DNA of 64,000 nucleotides from Manihot esculenta (Eukaryota > Streptophyta > Magnoliopsida > Malpighiales > Euphorbiaceae). Shown here piece by piece: positions 1-13,026 of the stretch. Position numbers and translations under genes: made by a program. How positions within the stretch are numbered: position 1 is the first letter of the stretch; the number at the start of each line of letters is the position of its first letter. The stretch covers positions 4,836,001 through 4,900,000 of the forward strand of contig NC_035170.2 of assembly GCF_001659605.2 (NCBI RefSeq), in the 5' to 3' direction. The notes under the pieces were generated by a model. That model saw only the letters and a list, made by a program, of their open reading frames with translations. It did no database searches and was not told the origin of the DNA.

Positions 1-1
1 T

Positions 2-957
2 GATAAGGGGAAAAAGGCGATAGAGCAATTGTCGTCTGCCTCAGACAACGAGCTACTGAACGTTGTTGAGGTGACCGCTGAGTCTACGCCAGCCTCTATG
101 GCCGGGATGTTGTGTGAGAGGATGTTTAGGGGGGTCTCTGATACTTCTGACCCCCGTTTTCTAGCCCTCATTAGCCATTTGGCCTTATGAGACTTGTGGG
201 CACATTATCGAGTTCCGAGGGCAAATTAAAGACCTCACTAAGCAGTTAGGAGAGATGAGGGAGGAGGTCGTCAGGTCTTCCCAACGAGCTTCTGCAGTGG
301 AGGCCCAGCAGGATGAAGCCCTTGCGCAGCTATATACTTTGGAGGGGATCTGCCGATAACGTCATTAGGCCTGGGCTCATGCTACTATCCTCCAGCAAAA
401 GCTCAATAAGCACATCAAGGACCTGAAGGACATGACTTTGGTAGCAAAGAAGTCTCAACTTCAATAGCAGTAACTCCGCTAGGAGGTTTCTACCCTAGAG
501 GATAAATGTGCCTCCTTATCGAAGGATGCCCAAGTTGTAGAGGACAGAGTTGAGTAGGCCTATGAAGCACGACTACATAAGTACAAGGAGTCTGCAGAGC
601 TGAAGGAAAAAAATTCAACAGGCCTGCGAAGCACGGTTGGAGGAGTATAAGGGCTCGAGGGAGCTAAAGGAAAAAGTATATGAGAAGGTCATTCGCATGT
701 TTGTTTCAGGTTTCAACTAGGGCCTCAAAACTGCTCGTAATGCCCTCTTCGCTCCATTAGCTGACTTACAAACCCCCGAACTCGATTTCGATGGCGAGGA
801 GGTATGCTACACAGAGGACAATAATCCCCTTCCCCAAACCCCCCTTCTTTACCCCCTACATTGCAAGAGGGCAACCCTATAAATGACTTAGTTAGTTCTT
901 CTCCCTCTTTCCTTGGTGCTTTTGTAACCCATTCGAATGGTGTAGGGAACGAATAAT
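2..957 (+). pseudogene. C-terminal part of a coiled-coil retroelement ORF (copy A)
   Basis: Degenerate coding sequence that continues from outside the window. Frame 2 opens with DKGKKAIEQLSSASDNELL and stops after about 60 codons (TGA at 188-190). Other frames then give coiled-coil-like stretches rich in E, K, Q, A and L, for example DLTKQLGEMREEVVRSSQRA and a segment around 500-660. A further piece reads FVSGFN..GLKTARN...DLQTPELDFDG and the end reads FLGAFVTHSNGVGNE before a stop. This layout (long coiled coil, then an F..GF..GL..AR segment and an acidic tail) is what I know from C-termini of plant 'putative gypsy type transposon' proteins. Several stops and frameshifts make it a pseudogene. 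It resembles the fragments at 12253-13026 and 55623-58440. The family assignment is from memory of the domain layout, not from a search. Confidence 0.5.
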
Positions 958-960
958 TAA

Positions 961-2490
961 ATTAATAAATTTTTGAACCTTTCTGCCATTCTCCAGTTGT
1001 TTATTTTATTTTTCATGTCTGTTTGAATTTCATTTGTGTTTTCATTTATGTAATCTAATATGAAAATACATATCTACACTAGGAAGGTGCAGATGAACCA
1101 TTGCATAAAGGACTGACACCTTAGATCAAAGAAATCTCCCAAATTGGATATCCCCAATGAGGATAGCAATGGTATGTTTTTTGATAATTGGATATCCCCA
1201 ATGAGAATAACAATGGCATGTTCTTTGGTAATTTGAGCATGCCTTTCGAGACTAGCATCATGAGCCATTATTTATGGCTTTTCACTAAATTGAAGCAACA
1301 ACATAGAGAGATTTGAGAGTCTCAACCTAAAATTAAAAAACACAACAAGTATAAATAAGGAAAAAAACACATAAAAATCACCATTGAATAACTATAATTA
1401 AATACGAAAAATACCATAATTTCTTAATTCCAACTTCTTGTCACACAAGTAGTTTTAAAGCACTTTCGTAATATAACATATCCCAAACTCTTACAAGAGA
1501 TATCAAAATTATTTAATATATTTTTGGACACCAAGAGTTTTTTTATAAATAATATGCAATATTTGAAAAAAAAAAAAGTTGCACTTAAAACTAAAACCAT
1601 TGTATAAGAAAAAGTAAATTTATTGCAGTAATTAAAAAGTAAACCATTGTGCTTGAAAAATAAAAATTTGATCACTTTTTTGAAGTAATATGAACTAATT
1701 GTGCTTGAAAAGTCAATTTTGGTGGTTGGAAATGGATTAATAATTGCTCAAAACTCAATTGTTGTGCCTGAAAATGTAAATGATTAGTTGGAAACTTAAC
1801 TTTACGGGAAAATGTAAATCACTTGATGTGAAAAGAGCTTCAAGAAAACTTCATGACTCACATGGCTTAATTAGCTTAGTTAATAAAATTTAGAAAAAAA
1901 AATTATTATTTAATTTTTATGACGGATTGGTTTTTTATTTTAAAAAATATATTAATTTTTTTTAATATTTTAAAAAATTTATTAATTAAGTTTACAGTTA
2001 ATTTTAATTATAAAATATTTTATTATTTAATTTTTATAGTAAAATTATTTTAAATTATACTTTTAATAAAATTTAAATAATTTTTTCATATATTTTCATT
2101 GTTAGAATAAGTTTTTTTATTAAGTTAATTATTTATAGTATTAATGATTAATTGTCACTAAAAATTGTTCACTACGTATTTGCAACTAATACATTGTAAT
2201 TAAACTCTATTATTGGCAACGAAAGTTAAATAATATCGCTAAAAATATTATTCCCTTTTAAGATGAATTTTTTTAAAAAAATGCAAATTTATTATAACAA
2301 AAATTATTTAAAAAATAACAAAAATTAATTAAATAGAATTTACATACTTAAAAAATGCTTTAACCAATTTAAATTTAAATAGAAATCTATTTTTTTATAA
2401 AATTATAAGTTTTTTTATTTATTTTTCTGTATTTTGATTGGCCAACTTAATTATATTTTCTAAATACTTTTTAAAATATAATTTAATTTA
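961..2490. other. AT-rich intergenic DNA with a 44-bp tandem duplication
   Basis: No gene recognised. Positions 1141-1228 hold two adjacent 44-bp copies of a segment starting AATTGGATATCCCCAATGAG, differing at a few bases. From about 1850 the sequence is almost pure A/T. Confidence 0.6.
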
Positions 2491-2894
2491 GACTGTGAAA
2501 TTGGTCGGTTCGGTTCTGAACCGAATCGAACTGAAAAAATTAAAAACCGTATGGTAAAAATATTAAAAACTGAAAAAACTGATTATAAAAATATAACTGA
2601 ATTGAATCGAATCGATAAAAATTAATTCGGTTTAGTTCGGTTCGAATTTTTTTAATTTTTTACTTTTAATTTCAGTAGAATAATTTATCAGTGTTTCACT
2701 TAATAAAAATATATATAAAATCTATTATTCAGTTTGTCGGTTATTTAACACGTTTAAATCGAACCGAACCGAAAATTGAATAAGGTGAAAAATACTAATC
2801 GAACTGAAATGAATATTTCAATTAACCGAACCATTAAATCGAAATTAATCGGTTCGGTTCGATTTTTTAGTTCAAACCAATTTATGCTCTCCCC
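2491..2894. mobile_element. MITE with GGTTCGGTT-rich inverted ends (hAT-like)
   Basis: A 404-bp non-coding segment with GGTTCGGTTC-type motifs near the left end and their complements (GAACCGAACC) in the interior and right part. The right end read inward (GGGGAGAGCATAAATTGGTTTG) resembles the imperfect left end GACTGTGAAATTGGTCGG. The 7-mer TAATTTA lies directly outside both ends (2484-2490 and 2895-2901) and is the likely target-site duplication. Size, inverted ends and lack of coding sequence fit a hAT-type MITE. A related copy lies at 30583-31036. Confidence 0.55.
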
Positions 2895-4000
2895 TAATTT
2901 AATCTATTCATCTAACCTAATTATGTTAAAAGTAATATAATATAATATAATCATCTAATCTAATCCTACAAAACTAAACTTTTAAAATTTTAAATTATTG
3001 AAATTTTTATATTTATCTATATATATATATATATATATATAAAGCTGAAATAAAGAGAAATTCAAAGTTTTTTTTTAGCATTTTATTTTTCTATTGTGAT
3101 TCACTTTTATTTTTTTATAATTATATTTTTCTATGTTTTTTTTAGTCAATGCAGTGAAGGGTTTTGATCCGCAGTTATAACTTGAAGATGAAAGAGGGAA
3201 ACTCTTTAAGCTTATTTTTTGCTATTCTTCTACATCTATATAAACTATTCTTTCTATTACTATTTTCATAACTTTTTTCTATAATTATCGAATCTGGATT
3301 GGATTGAGCGGTCCGACTGTAAAGTACTTGAACCAATCTACTCTGAAATTTAACTCACTCTAAAAAATGATTGAAAATCAAAACTAGTTCAAACCTATTA
3401 AATCGATCAAATACTCAATAAATTATTTAAATCGGTGTAGATTTTTCGGTTTGAACGGTTCTGATTTCATTTCCTTTTCGATCATTAAAATGACATTGTT
3501 TAACCTATTTTCTTTAATTTTTCACTCTCTTTTCTCTCACAACATGACAGCCTCTCATACATCGACAACCTCTCCCACAACCTCTCCCACAGGCGAAGTA
3601 GTCACCAAACCAAGAAGTAATTAACACTTTAACAACTCTTGTCTCCCCTTTGTCTCTTCTTGAATCTGAAAGCTGTAGATTGAATATTGAAGCTGCAGAG
3701 ATATATTTTTTTCAACATAATTGCTTGCTAGTAACCAATTGAATGAGAGGCAGGACCTTCTATTAGGGATTTTAGATCTACTTTTGAGAAAGAAATTTAG
3801 GAATTTATATTTTATTTAGAGTGTTACTGTTGATTTTATCAAATAATATTGTTTATTTAAATTATTTCTTATTTAATGTTATTTTACTTTTTAAAATATT
3901 AATTATATATGATATTCTAAAATTTAGAAAATAGAATTTTAAGCGTATGAGTGAACCTAGAATAGAAAGATCACGTTTCTCCCTTTATTTCTTTTCTTTT
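2895..4000. other. AT-rich intergenic DNA with a TA microsatellite
   Basis: A (TA)n run lies at about 3018-3041. At 3290-3470 there is a GGTCCGACTG...TTTCGGTTTGAACGGTTC segment that may be a worn relative of the neighbouring MITE. No gene recognised. Confidence 0.5.
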
Positions 4001-4045
4001 GTCCTAACTGCTCTTATTACTGTACCACTTATTCTTATCACTCAG

Positions 4046-4315
4046 GTCCTTACGTATATGTTAGCATATCCCTCATGTTAGATGGTCCTTTAATTCTCCT
4101 TAATGCTCATGTTAATAGGGTTGTGAGGTGATTGGTCTGCTTTCCTACCTCTTGTCATGTCACCAAGTTAGACTATCTTTTCGTAGACCCGTGTGTGTGA
4201 TTGCCTCACTCAAACTCGTACATATATGCTAGCGTATCCCTCATGTTAGACGGCCATTTAATTTCCCCTAATACTCATATTGATAGGGTTCATGATAATA
4301 GGGGTGTGAGGTGAT
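4046..4315. repeat. Duplicated scrap of an old LTR
   Basis: Two diverged direct copies about 170 bp apart (4046-4132 and 4216-4315). Each contains TATGTTAGCATATCCCTCATG or a close variant, then a GGCCATTTAATT-like motif, then GGGTGTGAGGTGAT. The GGCCATTTAATT neighbourhood recurs at 26095 (reverse), 32490 and 63460, where the context is LTR-like, so I read this as an LTR fragment with an internal duplication. Confidence 0.4.
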
Positions 4316-6170
4316 ATGCAAATCTAATATTATAAATTATATATATTTTTATGAAAGTACAATTAATATTTATGAATTTTCATGTTAAAAATTAAAATTT
4401 GTGTAATTTACCAAAGTCTAAAGTTTATGTACTTGGAATGAAATTTAGACTTGGACGTGTCTTATTCCCAAAACGTCAAAACGAATGATAAAGAAAAGTA
4501 GAAATTATTGATGGCGGCTTTTGTGTAATTACTGTTAAGCCAATGGTGGGGACTAATCTTGACCTTTCCCATACCCATTTGTCTTTGAGAGGAAATATGC
4601 AAGTCATGTAACACATGGGTTCAACTTCAAGGAATGCATTGAACTTAGAACACAAAACATTTTCAATCAATATCATGCTATGAATCCACTATTTTTATCC
4701 GTACACGTTATTTATTATTTCCTTTTTTGTTATCACCTATTCGATATCTGAAATTATTCATTCGACTAATTTAAAATCATATCGATTAAATTTATTTAAA
4801 AAATAATATAAAATAAAATATTTTATATTTAAAATTTAAATTTGAAATCATATTAAAAGATAAGAGATTATTGTTACCATATCTAAAAAACTAATTGAAT
4901 TAAATTTTTAATTTTAATTCGAAAGATTTCGAATTTCTAATTTTAATGAATTCTTTTTGTTGTCTTTTAATTTTCTTGTTTCACTTATGAATGTTTCCTT
5001 TTTCTTTCTAATCTCTGTTTTAATATATTAATTAATTTTATTTTTAATATTTACTATTTTTTTTCTTAATTTAAACAATAAAAAATAAATTTTCAATCTC
5101 ATAATTTTTTTCACTTTCTTTATCTTCCATCTATCATCTCTTTAGCTCCACTTTAAAAAAAATCATTTTTAATTTTTTAAATCTTCATTTTTAAATGATA
5201 TTTTAATTTTAAAAAAGTGTTTCTAAAAATAAAATATTTTTATTATATTAAGTTTAAATGAATTAACTTGACATGTTTAATATAAATTTCATTTGAAAAA
5301 GGAGATTTCAAGTGGAAAAAAAATATTCCCAATTAGTTTATGCAATATTTTTATTTTAGTTGATATTGATATTAAATATTTTTGATAAACTTTATGATAT
5401 ATTATCTTTCATATGATATTTCAACTAATTAAAAATAATTAGATGAATATCAATTTTTAAGTACATATTAAACTAAGAAAATAATTAAAATTACTATTAT
5501 AAGACATTAAAATATTAAAAATTGAAAATCCAGATATAATTCCATTATGTCTTTATCGAAGTTGTCCAAATACAATGTAGATTGAAAAAAAGAATATAAA
5601 CACTTTTATTAATTTACTTTTTCGATTTTTAAATGACAAAAACAATGTGCTGAACTCACTTCTTTAAATTTTAATAATTAATTCAGACAACAAATTTGTT
5701 TTGTTTGTGTGGGCCACGACTCTAAATTCAAGTTCAATTCTGCTTCTGTTTGTATATTTTTCAGCTGGCCCAATTAGTTGGGGGTATATAAATTATACTA
5801 ATCATAAAACTCACTTTTTTTAATCAATTACAAATTATACATCAGTAAAATTTATTAATTTCCAAAAATAATTTGACAATATAATATAAGTGCAAGTATA
5901 TTTGAAAACACAGTATAATTAAAATTTATTATTTTAATTATTTAAATAATGTGACTGGAAATAAAATTGAACTGTGATTGATCAATATGTAAAAGAGAAA
6001 GTATGAGGTGGTTGGCGCCTATGAACAGTCATTCTAACGCTCAAATTAATAAATTGCTAAATGAGCAAATGTAATAGATTGCTTTGAGTTTAAAATAAGT
6101 GTGTAAAAATGTGTACTTTGATCTCTATGCATATTTGCTTTTATGTCGTAAGAAAATGGAGTTAATTGTC
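4316..6170. other. AT-rich intergenic DNA, no gene recognised
   Basis: Mostly A/T tracts. A less AT-rich island at 4440-4690 has a 66-codon minus-strand ORF that resembles nothing I know. Another short island lies at 5690-5790. Confidence 0.5.
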
Positions 6171-6174
6171 GCAT

Positions 6175-6744
6175 CTCCTGAAAATCCAACTGCTATTAGC
6201 TAGTAGGTAGGAGATCCCACATTTATAGAAGTAATGGGGATTTGCTAGATATATCCATTAATGGTAACTTTCTATGTAAGGCTCGACCAGGTTAAGAGGG
6301 GGCGAGGTCTTCGTTCCTATGGGTGAGACTTCTGCGACCATATGTTAACTTATTAGACTCTTGCCACGTGACCCTATTCTATGGTGATAGCTCATGATTT
6401 ATTTTGGATAATTATTATATCGTATCGAGGTCCTCTATTGGTCTTCGACTCTTCAGATTTGAAGATTACAGTTGTCTTTCACGACTTTGGACTCATGGTA
6501 TGTCCGGATTGACACTTCATACCACGTCTCTTCGCCTGTTCCCAGACATAAATGATGATTACTCTGCTTCTAGAGCGGCATTTAAACTTGTCATCGAAAT
6601 CTCAGTATAAAATCTCTTCTTCTCCTCCGATTACTACTTTTGCTTATAATTGATCTCTATTTTTTTTTGAAAAAGGCTCGTCCTCCTAGTTTCTCACTAT
6701 CGCATTTTCTTAAAGTAATTCCCATTTCTGCTTCTTTTCATAAA
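6175..6744 (+). promoter_or_regulatory. LTR-like segment with TATA box upstream of coiled-coil ORF copy B
   Basis: A GC-richer block precedes the ORF beginning at 6745. It contains TATAAAA at 6606-6612, 139 nt before the ATG. The copy-C ORF has the same arrangement (TATAAAG at 38357, ATG at 38485, 128 nt). In a minus-oriented Tat-type element with an antisense extra ORF this block would be the 3' LTR and leader, read antisense. The LTR boundaries cannot be placed because the sequence has decayed. The TATA role is inferred. Confidence 0.4.
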
Positions 6745-8337
6745 ATGAATAGGACCTCTTCTTCTTCTTCATTGTCGTCCTCCTCTAGTGAAGGTTCCAC
6801 CTCGAGTTCTTTTTCCGGCTGCTCCATCCGAGCTCCTACTCCTATTGTTCTACTAAGGGTGGTTCATGATAATGAAAGCATCCTAGTGAATGGCATCCTG
6901 GTGAATGACATCCCTTCTGTACTAACTGAGAAGGATGTAGACTGACTGATTTTTCTAGTTTATGCTCCATACGGAGCGTTTACGTGGATGATCAGGTCCC
7001 TGCAAGGGATACAATCATGATCTCCGAAAAGCAGCTGAAGTCAGGTCTTCGGTTTTCTTGGACCCATTCTTCATTGAAGTCCTTCATTTCCACAAGCTTG
7101 CAGTTGCCCAACTTCGAACAGCTGGAAAAGTTTGGTCACTTTCTGCTTTGTCTATTTCAACTGTAACGACCCGGAAATCGGATCGCTACCGGCGCTAGAA
7201 TCCAGATCCGCTTAAGGCCGCCGGGACCCGTAGCAAGCCAAACATTTATCCTGAATACCTGTTTAATCCCATACATGATCAACAATTACATAAAAATTTA
7301 AAACTTTCTCATTTAATCATTCATTCATTCATTCATTCATTCATTTATTCATTCTTTCATTCATTAAGCTTAACCTGTGCATGCACAAACCATAACATAA
7401 AACCTCGCACTGGAGTCCTCATCAAATACTCCAATGGGGTAACATAACATACATTAAGCTTGGTTTACAATAATCATCATTAAACATTTGAGATCATGTA
7501 CTAGAAAGGGATTAACATATTACTATGGTCAAGCACAACTCTAAACTTCCATAAGCATCAATACATTACATTTCTATACTATACTTTTATATTACATCAT
7601 ATTCATGTCCACATCTAGCTATTACATAAAACATGACTCTACTCCTGCTGACCTCCTGGTCTATCCTGTACCTGCAAATCTGGGGGTTAAGGGAGAGGGG
7701 TGAGCTACAAAGCCCAGTGAGCAGAATAAATAAACATTCACTTTAAATTTCATGCTTTCATGAAATGCAATACATCACAAACCAATCACATCAAGGATGG
7801 TATTGTCACCAATAGTCCTCTACATTCCAAGGTGCCGGGACGTAGAATGGGTCAACCGGACTTTCTCTTAAACATAACATATCATAACATTCCAACGTGC
7901 CGGGACGTAGAATGGGTCAACCGAACTTCCATACCATACCATACCGTATCATATTACATCGTATCTTATTGAGGACTAAGGATCATCCAACATCCATCCA
8001 CATCATCATCAAATTATGCAATGCAACATATTCGTGAATTCTAATGCAAACAACCTAGAATATCACATGGCATTCGTGATGCATGAACATGCTCAAATCT
8101 ATATTTATTTGCTTTAAAACATAAGTGTTTATTCTACTCACCTCAGGTTAGCTCTGACAAAACACTAAAACAGCTGTCTCACTGCTGGGGTCCTCGGTTC
8201 CTCAGGTCCGAACCTACACAGGTGGACTCAAATGAGGGACTAAATATCCATGAATATGACTCTAAAATACTCCCCAAAAACCCCCTAAAACACCCTAAAA
8301 CAATCACTTAAATCACGCAAGGAAGGCTGAACAGGGC

Positions 8338-8580
8338 ACTTTCGGCAGCAGGTTCGGCGGCCGAAAGTCCCTCCAGAGCCGAAAGTCATGCACCTTCGGC
8401 GGCACTTTCGGCGGCCAAAGGTTCCTTCCAGAGACGAAACTCATGCATGTTCGGTGGCACCTTCGGCGGCCGAAACTCCCTTCCAGAGCCGAAAGTCCAC
8501 TTTCGGGGGCAGGGTTCAGCAGCCAAAAGTTGGTCTCCACAGGCAGGTTCGGTGGCCGAAAGTCCCTTCGGCTGCCGAAC
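8338..8580. repeat. Array of TTCGGCGGCCGAA-type interrupted palindromes in solo LTR 1
   Basis: Multiple copies and half copies of TTCGGC(G/A)GCCGAA and ACTTTCGGC/GCCGAAAGT, with spacers such as CCCTTCCAGAG. Short ORFs overlapping here on both strands are by-products of the repeated GGC/GCC codons and are not genes. Confidence 0.8.
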
Positions 8581-9114
8581 CTGAGTTCTTCCCAAAGGGC
8601 AGAAACTCAACCTCCAACATGCACAAATGCCTCCCAAACTTCACAACTCAAACAAAACATGCATAAACACTTCCACAACATACATACATTCATACATAAG
8701 CTCCTAGGGGTTTCAAACTATCTTAAACCCCAACTACAACACATCAAACATACAAATATACTCACATTGCTCAAAAACTCAACATAAACCCATAAAACCA
8801 ACAATAACCTAAACATATATTTCTACCCCACAAAACTCATAAAACTTGTTTAAAACATACTAGAATGGCAGGATCGAAGCTTACCTCTTGAAGATCTAGA
8901 GGAGAAACGATCCTAACTTAGAGATGGGAGAGATCTCAACTCTTTGGTCTCCAAGCTCCAAAACTTGCTCTTTTGCTCAAATATCTTCAAATCAAGATAA
9001 AACTCGTTAAAACTCTAAAGATCGGAGGAAAAACATCAAAAACGAACCATGGGAGAGCAGGGACTCACCGTGGCCGAAAATGGGAAGAAAACTCGCCCGT
9101 TTCGGCCATGGAGC

Positions 9115-9126
9115 CCTTTTATAGGG
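9115..9126 (-). promoter_or_regulatory. TATA box of solo LTR 1
   Basis: The minus strand reads CCTATAAAAGGG, a near-ideal plant TATA box. It lies just downstream, in LTR orientation, of the 9135-9295 palindrome cluster. The same motif sits at the matching place in the other long LTRs. Confidence 0.7.
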
Positions 9127-10002
9127 GCTGCCAGACCACCTTTCGGCAGCCTAAAGTGCCTCCAAAACTCATGCAAGTTCGGCGGCCGAACATGAGGTTC
9201 GGCGGACGAACCTTTGAAACTTTTGGAAGCTTAACTTGCCCCCCTAAACTATCCAATGTTCGGCGGCCGAACTTGAGGTTCGGCGGCCGAACCTGGAAAT
9301 GCCTCCTTAGTCTTTTTCATTCAAAACTCAATTTCTTTCTTGCTTAAAACCATAAAATACATTAAAACATTTTATGAAAATATGGTTTCACCCTTCTAGA
9401 GGTTTTCGACATCCGAGATTCCACCGGACGGTAGGAATTCCGATATCGGAGTCTAGCTGGGTATTACATCAACAATATTGGGCGAAACGTAGGCCTCTTC
9501 TCATAGATATACCTGTTGGGTACCCGTAAAAATGAAGAATTCTAGTTCTTCAGTAGAAAAAAAAAACAGACCCTCTTTGACCGGATACCCTCCTCTTTAA
9601 AGCGCTAGAAGAACAAGTTTTTCATCCTCTGCCATAAGGTGTTCGGAGGTTTTGGTCACCTCTATACAAGCTAGAACGTATATGTGTTGAGAAAGATGGG
9701 GTCCAGCCATGAAGGGATGAGGAAGAGACTTTGAAATGCCTCCAAAGGATGGATTCAACCCAGAGAATGGACATTAACGTGGCGATGAGGAATGCCACAT
9801 TGTCCTGGCAAAGCCACTTTTGGGCAGAGCAGGCTCAGCTTCCTTGGTTCAGTGGATGCCTTTAATGACCTTACCTTCACCTGTTGAGCATGGTATTTTT
9901 GCTTTTAACTATTCTTGCTTTTGACATTATTTTACTTACTCACTTTTTACTTTGTGTAGACATGGCTGGAAAGAAGAATAAGTTCGCCGAGGCGGTACGT
10001 GA

Positions 10003-12252
10003 TGTAACGACCCGAAAATCGGACCGCTACCGGCGCTAGGATCCAGATCGGCTTAAGGCCGCCGGGACCCGTAGCAAGCCTGACCTGTAACCTGTAAACC
10101 TGTTTAATCCCATACATGATCAACAATCATACATAAAAATTAAAACTTTTCTTTCATTCATTCCTCATACACCAAACTCAACCTGTGCATGCACTAAAAC
10201 ATAATCATAAACTTGACCCCTCTGTGGGATCTCATCAATGCCCCAAAGGGCGATATACATGTGTTGAGTTGGCTAACATCTATATCATCAAATATCTAAG
10301 ATCATGTATCAACAAGGGATTACAATGAACTATGGTCAAGCACAATTCTAAACCTCAATATCATTACACATAACATAACTATTCAGTTATACATCATCTT
10401 ACAATTTATCATGTCCACTATCTATCTATTACAAACATAAGACTTTACTCTTCTTGACTTCTCTGTCTAGTCCGTACCTGCAATCCTGGGGGGATTAGGG
10501 AAAAGGGGTGAGCTACTAGAGCCCAGTGAGAAGAATAAAAGAAAAACATTTAAATCTCATGCCATCATGTAATGCAACACATCACAACAAATCACACCTC
10601 GGATGGTATTGTCACCAATAGTCCTCTACATTCCAAAGTGCCGGGACGTAGAATGGGTACAACCGGTCTTTCTCTTAACATAACATATCATAACATTCCA
10701 ATGTGCCAGGGACGTAGAATGGGTACAACCTGGACTTTCTCTTACATAGTGCCAGGGACGTAGAATGGGTACAACCTGGACTTCCATACCATACCATGCC
10801 GTAGCATCATCATATCATATGAGGACTAAAGGGTCATCTAATAATCAATCCACATCAACATCACAAATGCAATGCAACATATTCGTGGATTCTAATGCAA
10901 ACAACCTAATTCATCACATGGCATTCATGATGCATGAACATGCTCAACTGTATAATCCATTTGCTTTAAAAAACATAAGGTTTATTCTACTCACCTCTGG
11001 CTGAAGCTCTACTGACAAAGACTGAAGCAGCTAACTCACTGCTGGGGTCCTCGGTTCCTCGGGTCCAAACCTACACAGGTGGACTCAAGTGAGGGACCAA
11101 ACAACTAGAACATAACTCTAAAAACATCCCCCAAAAACCCCCTAAAACACCTTAAACAATCATGCAAAAACATGCAAAGGAAGGCTGAACAGGGCAGGTT
11201 CGGCGGCCTAAAGTCCCTCCAGAGTCGAAACCCAGGCAGGTTCGGCGGCACCTTCGGCGGCCGAAAGTCCCAGACAGAGACGAAAGTCTCTTTTCGGGGG
11301 CAACTTCGGCAGCCGAAAGGCCTGCCTCCCCAGCCATGTTCGGCGGCCGAAAGTTCCTTCGGCTGCCGAACCTGGTTTCTGCCAAAGGGCAGAAACTTGG
11401 CTCCTTTATGCACATTTGCCTACCACAACTTCCAATCATGCATATAACTCATTCAAATCATACAAATATACATACATTGGCTCCTAGGGGCTTGAAACTA
11501 ACTTAAACCCCAACTACAACACACATCAACAACACAAATCCAACATACATTGTTCAAAACATAACATTAACTCAAAAACCTAACTATGAGCTAAACATGC
11601 ATTCTACCCCATAGATCTTGCATAAAACTTACTTTAAACATGAAATGAGCTTAAGATCGGCTCTTACCTCTTGAAGATCGAGAGAGAGACGTCCTAAACT
11701 CGGAGGTGGAAGATTTTGAGTTCTTGAACCTCAAAGCTCCAAAACTTGCTCAAATCTCTTCAAAACGACATAAACCTTGTTAAAACATGAAGGATTGAAG
11801 GAAAATAATAAAAAACGAACCATGGAGGAGCAAGAACTCACCGTGGCCGAAAATGGGGAGAAAACTCGCCCGTTTCGGCCATGGAGCTCTTATATAGGGG
11901 CTGGCCAGTTCACGTTCGGGGGCCGAACGTGCCCCCACATCTCATGCATGTTCGGCGGCCGAACATGAGGTTCGGCGGCCGAACCTGGTTTCTTTCAAAC
12001 TAAACTTTCGGAGGCCAAAAGTGCTCCCAAAACCTATCCACGTTCGGCGGCCGAACATGACTTTCGGCGGCCGAACCTGGTAAAGGTTCCATGGTCTTTT
12101 TCATTTGAAAACTCAAATTCATTCTTACTTAAAAATCATTAAAACATGAAAACATTTGTGAAAACATGATTTTACCCTTCTAGAGGTCTCCGACATTCTA
12201 GATTCCACCGGACGGTAGGAATTCCGATACCGGAGTCTAGCCGGGTATTACA
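10003..12252 (-). mobile_element. Solo LTR 2 of the Tekay-type family (2250 bp)
   Basis: TG...CA ends (TGTAACGACCCG and CCGGGTATTACA) and a 5-bp target duplication CGTGA at 9998-10002 and 12253-12257. Same minus orientation as solo LTR 1. The tandem-repeat block at about 10635-10790 has three GACGTAGAATGGGTACAACC units against two in solo LTR 1. Palindrome clusters lie at 11195-11375 and 11910-12085; the minus-strand TATA (CCCCTATATAAG) is at 11889-11900. It cannot be the partner LTR of solo LTR 1: each has its own target duplication and the 534 bp between them is host ORF. Confidence 0.93.
11889..11900 (-). promoter_or_regulatory. TATA box of solo LTR 2
   Basis: CCCCTATATAAG on the minus strand, at the position equivalent to the CTATAAAAGG box in sister LTRs. 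One variant base. Confidence 0.6.
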
Positions 12253-13026
12253 CGTGATGCCCGCAAAGACAAAGCTATAGCTAGCACATCTGGTCCTCCT
12301 CCAAAACGTGCATGATAAGGGTAGGCCGTCACACTCCTTCCTCCCCTTCCTCCACATGCAACTAAGGGAGAAACTGCCTCCCAGCCCGAGTCTTCTTCAA
12401 GGAGCGCTTCTACAGCAGTCTCTATCCATTCCAATCCATCACAGGAAAATGTTGGAACTGAAGTCACATGGCCTCGGGGAATCCAACACCTGGCAATGGC
12501 GCTGACTCGGACGACCTCCTTTCTCAAGGAACCCTGACTATTAGTCCTCATCACAAAGAATGTCTTGAGGCCTAGAGACTGCCACCGGCTGAATGAGGTC
12601 GAGATAGACAACCTCTATGACAACATCATCCACTCCACGATTGAGAGTGCCCTTTGTGCTTATATGGCTAAAGAACATAACAAGGCTTTGAGGTGAGAGT
12701 TTGGGACATATGAGATGGATAGAAATCTCTTGCATAAGGAGTGCTTGAGGCTGAAGGTTCGGATTGAAGAGGTGGAGAACACCATGAAAAAGATCCTAGT
12801 GTCCATGGACAAGCTCTAGGCAGACTTGGATGAAGCCAACGCTGCAAAGCTTGCCCTTGAGAATTGGGCTACAACCGCCGAGAATCAAGTGGCTATCTTT
12901 CAGCGGCAAGTCCGAGAGCTACAGTCTCAAACTCAAAAGAATTGGGCCACCTCTGATAGGATTGCTGAATTGGAAGCTAAATTTCAAGAGATGATAGCTC
13001 AAGGACAGATGCTCGTTGAAGGCTAA

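Larger units (their letters stand above)
7162..9468 (-). mobile_element. Solo LTR 1 of the Tekay-type family (2307 bp)
   Basis: Reads TGTAACGACCCGG at the left and GGGTATTACA at the right, so it is TG...CA bounded. The direct repeat TCAAC flanks it (7157-7161 and 9469-9473). It aligns along its length with the LTRs of the complete element at 39533-49278, in the same minus orientation. No internal region accompanies it, so it is a solo LTR left by recombination between two LTRs. It contains a TCAT microsatellite (about 7310-7375), a two-unit tandem repeat with CCGGGACGTAGAATGGGT (about 7830-7925), two arrays of TTCGGCGGCCGAA-type palindromes (8338-8580 and 9135-9295), a minus-strand TATA box at 9115-9126 and a minus-strand splice-donor-like AAGAG/GTAAGC near 8880. 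Confidence 0.93.
6745..13026 (+). pseudogene. Coiled-coil retroelement ORF (copy B), split by two solo LTRs
   Basis: The host sequence is in three pieces: 6745-7161, 9469-10002 and 12253-13026. The N-terminus has a Ser-rich start (ATG 6745, MNRTSSSSSLSS). After a stop at about 6943 another frame gives a segment like SEKQLKSGLRF...HFHKLAVAQLRT, which resembles the 'putative gypsy type transposon' domain (PF04195-like). The middle piece contains MAGKKNKFAEAVRD, preceded by an intron-like stretch (GT at about 9890, TTTGTGTAG ending about 9960). The last piece contains coiled-coil sequence (DEANAAKLALENWATTAENQ at about 12829) and ends QMLVEG at 13024. Stops and frameshifts throughout show it is dead. 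Rejoining the flanks of each solo LTR restores one copy of the 5-bp target, so the ORF predates both insertions. The biochemical role of this extra ORF is unknown. Confidence 0.55.

Noticed and set aside
8313..8787. Overlapping ORFs on both strands inside solo LTR 1 (and equivalents near 11105-11447, 40505-40930, 41091-41653, 48068-48486, 48647-49209, 56556-56886)
   Set aside because: Products of the GC-rich palindrome arrays, repeated in every LTR and shifting with indels; no start context or domain.
7162..12252. Solo LTRs 1 and 2 as the two LTRs of one element
   Set aside because: Each has its own target duplication, and the sequence between them is the interrupted host ORF.
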